Shown one piece after another: positions 43,041 through 48,182 of a stretch of 48,182 nt of DNA. The DNA comes from Synergistaceae bacterium (GTDB lineage Bacteria; Synergistota; Synergistia; Synergistales; Aminobacteriaceae): the NCBI GenBank assembly GCA_031272035.1, contig JAISUO010000095.1, positions 1 to 48,182 on the forward strand. Reading direction: 5' to 3'. The notes under the pieces were generated by a model. The model saw only the letters and a list, made by a program, of their open reading frames with translations. It searched no databases and had not been told where the DNA came from. A program made the translations under genes and the position numbers. The stretch's first letter is position 1. Every line of letters begins with the position of its first letter.

Positions 43041-44728
43041 CAGTTCGGTGCTTTCTCCTGGCGGTTTTGTTCCGCGGAATTTTTGCGGCTTCGTTTTTTT
43101 CTCCGGTTCCCGCCGCCGCTTTTTCCCTGGCGGAGCAGCCGGAAAGTCTCCGCCTGGAGGCGGGAAGGGTTCGCTACGACGACGAATCGGGCACGACGAC
43201 GGCCGAGGGCGACGCGCATCTGACCTGGGGAGAGACCACCATCCAGGCCGAACGCATCGATTATGACGCCTCCACTCAAAAAGTGAGGGCATCTTCCCCT
43301 CCGGGGGGATCGGTGGTGCTGCGCAACGGCGGACGGACTCTCATGGGCGATTCTCTGGAGTACGACCTCGATACCGGCGAGGGGCTCCTGCAGGGGGCGA
43401 AAAGCGCCGTCCCTCTGGGCAGCGGGACGCTTTACGTTTTCGGAGGAGGACTGGACGTGATCCCCTGGGATATGGCCCGGGAGCGGGGGCTCGTCAGGGG
43501 AAACTCCCTGAAGGACGCTCCCGATCTCATTGCCCGGTGGACGAAGGTCACAGCCACGACCTGCGCTCTGGATCATCCCCACTACCGCATCGAGACAAAA
43601 AGCATCACCTTCATTCCCGGCCGTCTGGTGGTGGCGAAACGCCCGCGCCTTTACCTGGGGGAAACCTATCTGCTCACCTGGCCAGCGGATTACATCGTGG
43701 AAATCGACCGCAGGGCTCTGCGGCAGTCGGTGACGCCTTACATTCAAAGCAGCGGCAGCAAGGGGACGGGCTTCGGCCTCAGCGGAACCTTCGGCTGGAG
43801 CACGGGAGCTCTGGATCTGGGGCTGTCCTGGTGGAGCCGGGTGGACCTGGAGGGAATGGCGGAAATCGAGCAGGAGCTGGGCGGAGGATGGGGCGTCCGG
43901 ACAGGGGTGGAATACTCCTGGGACAAGGCCTGGAGGGAAAAAGAGTGGCGTCCGTGGGCGAGCCTGTTTTACGGCTGGAAGGACTGGCGGGCCTCCGTCT
44001 CCTGGAGGCGCAACGAGTTCGTGGAGGATCGAAAAACATCCCTTTATGAGTATCAGGGGCGCTTGGATCGCAGACCGGAAATCGAAATTGCCTCGCCCTG
44101 GATCAGGGACCCGGCCGTTCAGGGCTCCTGGCTCCGCCTCAACGCCTTCTGGGGACAATACCGGGAAAAAACTCTCGATTTTTCCGGCGGATGGACCACC
44201 CGAAGCGGCGCGCAGCTGCAGCACTGGTTTGAAACGCCGGCGGGCCGGAACCTGGATTTTTTCTGGAATCTTACGGGCAGCGCCTGGTTTTACAGAGAAA
44301 GCGACGACGAGCAGCGGGTTCTGGACGTGTTTGGAGGGCTGCGGTACCGGCTGGGCATTTTTGAGCTGGGGACCGGTTATCAGCGGCGTTATGTCGACGG
44401 GTATTCTCCAATGCTCTGGGACAGCTTCAAAGAGGCGGAACGGGTCCATCAAAAAATACGGTTTCCCGTCGGCCGGGAGTTCTTTTTGCAGGTACGGGGA
44501 AGCTACGACCTGAACGAATCCATGATCGACGAGGTCAACTACGCTTTGCAGTGGATCAACGACTGCATGAAATGGGAGCTGCGTTACCTGAACGATCGCA
44601 CGTCGGGGGGAGAGGATCGGGTCAGCCTCAGCGTGTCCCTTCTGGCGTTTCCCCGGACTCCCGCGTCTTTTGGGCAGTACGAGGAGGAAGATCCCTTTCT
44701 TTCTCCGGACGATCTTCCGGAAAAGTGA
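43019..44728 (+). CDS. lptD: LPS-assembly protein LptD (OstA family)
   Basis: LptD is the outer-membrane beta-barrel that inserts LPS into the outer leaflet. After a signal peptide (about 7-35, 'LLAVLFRGIFAASFF'), an OstA-like N-terminal domain has 'LEAGRVRYDDESGTTTAEGDAHLTWG' region and 'AERIDYDASTQKV'. The rest is rich in alternating aromatic strands typical of a barrel. At 569 residues it is shorter than E. coli LptD (784). The GTG at 43019 fits AGGGGAGG (43002-43009) best; ATG 43037, overlapping the lptC stop as ATGA, is also possible. Its presence shows a diderm envelope with LPS or a similar glycolipid. Confidence 0.88.
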   Translation: MDTKWKMTVRCFLLAVLFRGIFAASFFSPVPAAAFSLAEQPESLRLEAGRVRYDDESGTTTAEGDAHLTWGETTIQAERIDYDASTQKVRASSPPGGSVVLRNGGRTLMGDSLEYDLDTGEGLLQGAKSAVPLGSGTLYVFGGGLDVIPWDMARERGLVRGNSLKDAPDLIARWTKVTATTCALDHPHYRIETKSITFIPGRLVVAKRPRLYLGETYLLTWPADYIVEIDRRALRQSVTPYIQSSGSKGTGFGLSGTFGWSTGALDLGLSWWSRVDLEGMAEIEQELGGGWGVRTGVEYSWDKAWREKEWRPWASLFYGWKDWRASVSWRRNEFVEDRKTSLYEYQGRLDRRPEIEIASPWIRDPAVQGSWLRLNAFWGQYREKTLDFSGGWTTRSGAQLQHWFETPAGRNLDFFWNLTGSAWFYRESDDEQRVLDVFGGLRYRLGIFELGTGYQRRYVDGYSPMLWDSFKEAERVHQKIRFPVGREFFLQVRGSYDLNESMIDEVNYALQWINDCMKWELRYLNDRTSGGEDRVSLSVSLLAFPRTPASFGQYEEEDPFLSPDDLPEK

Positions 44729-44774
44729 GTTTTGTGCAGATTTTTATTCTTTTATTATTGAGGGGGCATTTAAG

Positions 44775-45488
44775 ATGGTTAAGTATGAAACGCCCGAACT
44801 GATCGAACGGCTTCTGGATTTTGACACCCCGACCATCACCAACGTCATCGCCACCTATCCGAAAAATCCGAACTGCCTGAAGCTATACCACCCTTGGAAG
44901 GGCAAATGGTATACGAATCAGAGTCTGAAGTGCATGTTTCCGGAGCTTGGCCGGCGGGCGGGCTATGCCGTCACCTGCGTCTACGGTCCAAGCGACCCGG
45001 ATTTCAACGGAAAACTGACGATCGCCGACATTTTTCGGGCCATCGATGCCTCTCCCAAGCCCGTCATCCTGGCAATCAAACAGGATTTTCCCGACGAGAT
45101 CAAAAATATCAACGGGCTGGCGGGAGGGATGATGATGTCCTCCTTCAAGTCTCTGGGGACGGTGGGGGTACTTTCGGACGGCCCTTCCCGGGACCTGGAC
45201 GAGGTACGCCCCTTCGGCATTCAGTACATGCTCACGGGGGTCACGCCGGGGCACGGAGATTTTGCGATATACGGGGTCAACGTGCCGGTGAATATTTGCG
45301 GCATGGACGTGGCGCCGGGAGACGTCATCCACATGGACGAGAACGGGGCGGTGAAGTTTCCCTCCGACCGACTGGCGGAGGTGGTCGAGAATGGCCGCAA
45401 AATGATTCTGGACGAAGGGGAAAGGCAGAAAAAAATTCTCGACGCCGAGTCTGTAGAGGAGGTTATCCGGATCTTTCAGGGGTATTGA
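44775..45488 (+). CDS. RraA-like / HMG aldolase family protein
   Basis: This 237-residue protein belongs to the family that includes RraA (an RNase E inhibitor) and 4-hydroxy-4-methyl-2-oxoglutarate/4-carboxy-4-hydroxy-2-oxoadipate aldolases. The aldolase signature G-x20-R-D-x2-E/D is present: G118, R139-D140 and E143 in 'GVLSDGPSRDLDEV'. That suggests a metal-dependent pyruvate aldolase or oxaloacetate decarboxylase rather than a pure RNase regulator, but the substrate is unknown. GAGGGGG precedes the ATG at 44775; an open frame upstream runs into the lptD gene and is not conserved. It lies between lptD and the convergent greA. Confidence 0.82.
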   Translation: MVKYETPELIERLLDFDTPTITNVIATYPKNPNCLKLYHPWKGKWYTNQSLKCMFPELGRRAGYAVTCVYGPSDPDFNGKLTIADIFRAIDASPKPVILAIKQDFPDEIKNINGLAGGMMMSSFKSLGTVGVLSDGPSRDLDEVRPFGIQYMLTGVTPGHGDFAIYGVNVPVNICGMDVAPGDVIHMDENGAVKFPSDRLAEVVENGRKMILDEGERQKKILDAESVEEVIRIFQGY

Positions 45489-45506
45489 CGAGGGGGCGGG
45501 CGTCGG

Positions 45507-46013
45507 TCATTTTTTGTCCAGCAGGGCGATCTTCGTGATTTTCAGGTGGCGTACGCCTTTCGGGATTTTGACGAAAACTTCCTCGCCCACGCTCTTACCC
45601 AAAATGGCCTGCCCCACGGGGCTTTTTTGGGAGATGCTGTGGTTTTTGGGGTCGGCTTCTTCGGAGCCTACGATGGTATAGGTGTAAACTTTGGAAGGGC
45701 TGGTCATTTCCTTGAGTGTGACGGTGAGTCCGATGGAGACTTTTTCCGTGTCCAGTGTGTCTTCGTCCAGTATTCGCGCCTTGCTGAGCTGCATTTCGAG
45801 CTGAAGAATCCGGGTTTCGAGCTTGTTCTGTTCTTCCTTGGCCGTGGCGTATTCCGCGTTCTCGCTCAGGTCTCCAAAGGATCGCGCCTCTTCCAGCTGT
45901 CGCGCAATTTCCGCCCGGCGTTCCGTCCTCAGCTCCACCAGTTCCGCGGTCAGGCGCTCGTAGCCGCTTCGCGTCATTGTCGCTTCATTGTCGACTGTTT
46001 TAGAAGTTGCCAT
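45507..46013 (-). CDS. greA: Transcription elongation factor GreA
   Basis: GreA rescues stalled RNA polymerase by stimulating transcript cleavage. The 168-residue protein has the N-terminal coiled coil with the tip acidic residues in 'EARSFGDLSENAEYATAKEE' and the C-terminal FKBP-like domain ending 'VKIPKGVRHLKITKIALLDKK'. It is the only clear minus-strand gene here and converges with the aldolase-family gene. On the minus strand GGAGGA lies just upstream of the ATG. Repeats at 46026-46051 lie in its leader. Confidence 0.95.
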   Translation of the reverse strand: MATSKTVDNEATMTRSGYERLTAELVELRTERRAEIARQLEEARSFGDLSENAEYATAKEEQNKLETRILQLEMQLSKARILDEDTLDTEKVSIGLTVTLKEMTSPSKVYTYTIVGSEEADPKNHSISQKSPVGQAILGKSVGEEVFVKIPKGVRHLKITKIALLDKK

Positions 46014-46025
46014 TCATCCGTCCTC

Positions 46026-46051
46026 CATATATTTCAAACTTCATATATTTC
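46026..46051. repeat. 10-bp direct repeat in the greA leader
   Basis: CATATATTTC occurs at 46026-46035 and 46042-46051 with a 6-nt gap, a 16-bp period. It is just upstream of the greA ribosome site. On the minus strand it reads GAAATATATG twice. Confidence 0.65.
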
Positions 46052-46194
46052 ATGCTCCGTATTTTCAAAATCGCGTGGTATTTTAACAGGTATCGCCAGG
46101 CTGGGCAATAGGAATCGAATCACGTCAAATTACCTTTTTCGATGCTAAGATTACAGACAAAACGCGGCAGCGATTTTTTGCAGGAGGTGTTTGC

Positions 46195-46914
46195 GTGACG
46201 GATACGGCAAGAATGTCCCGGGTGCTGTCGAACCTGCAGCTTTCGAGGGATTTTTTTCTCATGCGGGTTGCGGAACCCAACGAGGCAAAGATGGGGCAGT
46301 TTTACATGCTGCGCTCCTGGGGGATGTATCCTCTGCTTTCCCGGCCCTTGAGCGTGTACGATGCGGACCCCGAAACCCTGACGTTCCTGTATAAGGTGGT
46401 GGGGCAGGGGACGAAACTTTTCTCCGGGCTGAGGGCGGGGGATTCTGTCGCCACGGGCAGGGCTCTCGGCAACACTTTTCCCGTCGTGACGGGCAGAGTG
46501 GCGCTGGTGGGGGGAGGGGTCGGCATCGCGCCCCTTTACCTGACGGCTAAAACGCTTAAAAAAATGGACGCCTCCACTCGACTCGACCTGTATCTCGGTT
46601 TCAGCGACGAAGCGGTGCTCTGCGGCGAGTTCGAAAAGGTGGGAGACCGGGTGGTGACCGATGTGGGCGGGTTCATCACCGACCGAATCTCCCCGGAGGA
46701 CTACGACTGGGTGCTGACCTGCGGTCCGGAGGCGATGATGCGGGCCCTTTACGGAAAATGTGAAAAGGCCGGAACGAAACTCTACGTCTCCATGGAAAGA
46801 AGGATGGCCTGTGGTTTCGGCGTCTGCCTGGCCTGCGGCTGCGACACGAGCCGGGGCAGGAAAAAAGTTTGCGTGGACGGCCCCGTTTTTCCCGCCGAAG
46901 AAGTTTTTATATGA
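46195..46914 (+). CDS. pyrK: Dihydroorotate dehydrogenase electron-transfer subunit
   Basis: PyrK carries electrons from NADH to the catalytic PyrD subunit in type 1B dihydroorotate dehydrogenase. The 239-residue protein has the FAD-binding 'RPLSVYDAD' and the nucleotide site 'VALVGGGVGIAPLY'. The four cysteines that hold the [2Fe-2S] cluster are C206, C211, C214 and C226 (C-x4-C-x2-C-x11-C). A GTG start follows AGGAGGTG at normal distance. It is followed after 109 nt by pyrD. The final codons and stop form part of a 17-bp tandem repeat. The NAD-linked type fits an anaerobe. Confidence 0.95.
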   Translation: MTDTARMSRVLSNLQLSRDFFLMRVAEPNEAKMGQFYMLRSWGMYPLLSRPLSVYDADPETLTFLYKVVGQGTKLFSGLRAGDSVATGRALGNTFPVVTGRVALVGGGVGIAPLYLTAKTLKKMDASTRLDLYLGFSDEAVLCGEFEKVGDRVVTDVGGFITDRISPEDYDWVLTCGPEAMMRALYGKCEKAGTKLYVSMERRMACGFGVCLACGCDTSRGRKKVCVDGPVFPAEEVFI

Positions 46915-46948
46915 GAGAAGTCTTTATGTGAGAGAAGTTTTTATTTGA
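46898..46948. repeat. 17-bp tandem repeat, three copies, across the pyrK stop
   Basis: Copies at 46898-46914, 46915-46931 and 46932-46948 have consensus GAGAAGTYTTTATRTGA. Each ends in TGA, and the first contains the pyrK stop codon. Copies 2 and 3 lie in the gap before pyrD. Confidence 0.8.
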
Positions 46949-47003
46949 TGCAATATTTGTACTTATATTATGAAGAGATCTTTTACGGGGTGAGGGTGCC
47001 GGT

Positions 47004-47027
47004 ATGAGGAAGAGGTTTGCGCCATGA
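47004..47027 (+). CDS. Candidate 7-residue upstream peptide before pyrD
   Basis: ATG 47004 opens a 7-codon frame (M R K R F A P) ending at TGA 47025-47027, overlapping the pyrD ATG (47024) as ATGA. A GTGAGGG site lies about 7 nt upstream. It may couple translation into pyrD, but it could be chance. Confidence 0.25.
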   Translation: MRKRFAP

Positions 47028-47938
47028 GAGGCGGAGCGGTGGATCTTTCCGTGGACTTTGCGGGCATAAAAATGAAGAACCCGGTGGTTCTGGCCTCCGG
47101 GACCTGTGGTTTCGGCAGAGAGCTGGCCGAGCGCTTTGACGTGGAAAAACTGGGAGGGCTGGCCTCCAAGGGGCTGACGCTGAAGGCCCGGGACGGCAAC
47201 AGTGGAGTTCGGATCTGGGAGACCCCCAGCGGGATCATGAACAGCATCGGGCTGGAAAATCCCGGGGTAAAGGGCTTCATCGAGAAAGAACTGGACTGGT
47301 TCGGAAGCCTCAATACCGCCAGAATCGTCAACCTGGGGGGACACTGCCTGGACGACTACCTGGAAGGGGTATCGCTCCTGAACGACCTGGATTTTGACAT
47401 TCTGGAGCTCAATATTTCCTGCCCCAACGTGAAACAGGGAGGAATGAACTTCGGGGTGAAGACGGAGGTGGCCCGGGAGGTGGTCCGCAGGGTCCGGGGG
47501 GTCTGCCGTCACCGGCTGAGCGTAAAATTGTCGCCGAACGCGGAGGATATTGTCGAGCTGGCCCGCGCCTGTGAGGAAGAGGGCGCCGACGGCCTGTCCC
47601 TGACGAACACCTTCCTTGCCATGGCCGTGGACATTTACCGGCGCCGTCCGGTCTTCGAGAACACCTACGCGGGTCTTTCCGGCCCGGCGATAAAGCCGAT
47701 CTCCCTGCGGATGGTCCATCAGGTGGCCCGTGGGGTTTCGATTCCGGTTATGGGCATCGGAGGGATCTCGACCTGGCAGGACGCGGTGGAGTTCATCATG
47801 GCGGGGGCCACAGCCGTTCAGATCGGCACGGCGACCTTCATAAAGCCGGATGTGGCGCTGGATGTCATCGAAGGGACGGCGGCCTTCATGAAAGAGGAGC
47901 GCATCGAGAGCCTCGAAGAAATTCGCGGATCGATATAA
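47024..47938 (+). CDS. pyrD: Dihydroorotate dehydrogenase 1B, catalytic subunit
   Basis: PyrD oxidises dihydroorotate to orotate, the fourth step of pyrimidine synthesis. The 304-residue FMN enzyme starts '[22 protein letters not shown]' region and has the catalytic Cys in '[14 protein letters not shown]', the mark of class 1 enzymes. The FMN site 'SNT/LTNTFLA' region and '[19 protein letters not shown]' near the end are normal. It works with PyrK just upstream. The ATG is chosen over nearby codons because it opens the conserved N-terminus. No other pyr gene is in this window except pyrG, which is 7 kb away. Confidence 0.96.
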   Translation: MRGGAVDLSVDFAGIKMKNPVVLASGTCGFGRELAERFDVEKLGGLASKGLTLKARDGNSGVRIWETPSGIMNSIGLENPGVKGFIEKELDWFGSLNTARIVNLGGHCLDDYLEGVSLLNDLDFDILELNISCPNVKQGGMNFGVKTEVAREVVRRVRGVCRHRLSVKLSPNAEDIVELARACEEEGADGLSLTNTFLAMAVDIYRRRPVFENTYAGLSGPAIKPISLRMVHQVARGVSIPVMGIGGISTWQDAVEFIMAGATAVQIGTATFIKPDVALDVIEGTAAFMKEERIESLEEIRGSI

Positions 47939-47957
47939 AAAAAGTTCAAAAAAGGTA

Positions 47958-47985
47958 TTGACACTTTTGCTGTACGTGGTATTAT
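47958..47985 (+). promoter_or_regulatory. Strong sigma-70-type promoter at the right edge
   Basis: TTGACA (47958-47963) is followed after 16 nt by TATTAT (47980-47985); TTATAC two bases on would give 18. It starts 19 nt after the pyrD stop and points to the right, toward a gene beyond the window. Confidence 0.75.
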
Positions 47986-47991
47986 ACCGAA

Positions 47992-48182
47992 CGTTGTCAG
48001 CGAGAACGGCAACGACGAAGCCCGAAAAACACGGTGATAATCGGTGTTTATAGGGTGAGCCTATATAGGCAAAAGCAACTTGACAAAATTACAGGCGAGC
48101 CAAAAGAGGTAAAAGAGCAGTGAGGCGGAAGTCCGTTCGGAGGTCGAAAGGCTGAAGAGCCGCGGAAAGAAGCCGAAGGTCG
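47992..48182 (+). other. Structured leader running off the window edge
   Basis: Downstream of the promoter lie three hairpins in a row: CGTTG/CAACG (47992-48014), AACAC/GTGTT (48028-48048) and the perfect TATAGG/CCTATA (48049-48065). A purine-rich stretch follows to the edge. No protein start, tRNA or rRNA sequence is recognisable. It may be the leader of a stable RNA or a ribosome-related operon. Confidence 0.45.

Noticed and set aside
42932-44452. 506-codon minus-strand frame opposite lptD
   Set aside because: It is an antisense mirror of a recognised gene with no start signals.
48034-48123. 29-codon GTG frame in the edge leader
   Set aside because: There is no Shine-Dalgarno, and the frame overlaps two hairpins. 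It looks like chance.

Overview
This is a dense bacterial chromosomal window. Almost every gene lies on the + strand; greA is the only clear minus-strand gene. It looks like a motile, double-membraned (diderm) anaerobe, and the gene mix fits the phylum Synergistota best. The reasons are: LPS-export genes lptC and lptD; a rotor protein of the FliY type (FliM-like N-terminus, CheC-like middle, FliN-like end); FlbD/SwrD; a PyrK/PyrD type 1B dihydroorotate dehydrogenase; a tripartite tricarboxylate transporter (TTT); a split transketolase; and frequent TTG and GTG starts behind strong GGAGG sites. The phylum is an inference from gene content. No rRNA, tRNA, CRISPR array, prophage or insertion sequence was seen.

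Region 1 (1-8570) is a catabolic locus. A GntR/FCD regulator is followed by the two halves of a split transketolase, a beta-hydroxyacid dehydrogenase, a complete TTT uptake system (tctC, tctB, tctA) and a short-chain dehydrogenase. Strong hairpins flank the binding-protein gene. A nitroreductase-family gene with its own promoter follows. The substrate cannot be read from sequence; a hydroxylated or sugar-derived acid is the likeliest guess. Next comes a membrane hybrid histidine kinase (8723-10555).

Region 2 (10872-31039) is a flagellar supercluster in the order fliE-F-G-H-I-J, a lytic transglycosylase, a MotE-like protein, fliK, flgD, a strong terminator, flgE, flbD, motA, motB, fliL, fliM, fliY, a promoter, cheY, fliO, fliP, fliQ, fliR, flhB. 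It encodes the MS ring, switch, export ATPase, most of the export gate, hook assembly and stator. flgB, flgC, flhA, flhF, fliA and flagellin must lie elsewhere. FliY has Ser in place of Asn in both CheC-type half-sites, and FlhB carries NPTT instead of NPTH at its self-cleavage site.

Region 3 (31096-46013) mixes housekeeping and envelope genes: a secreted coiled-coil protein, pfkA, a DUF4392 protein, a small membrane protein, rho with a possible leader peptide, a LysM/M23 peptidoglycan hydrolase, pyrG, two exported proteins of unknown function, lptC, lptD, an RraA-like aldolase-family gene, and greA on the minus strand.

Region 4 (46195-48182) holds pyrK and pyrD for pyrimidine synthesis. A near-consensus promoter and a leader with three hairpins in series then run off the right edge toward a gene outside the window.

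No clearly new defence or mobile system was found. The best leads are the unassigned transketolase/TTT pathway, the FliY and FlhB motif changes, the rho leader peptide, the exported proteins next to lptC/lptD, and short imperfect tandem repeats that lie at or across stop codons of several unrelated genes.
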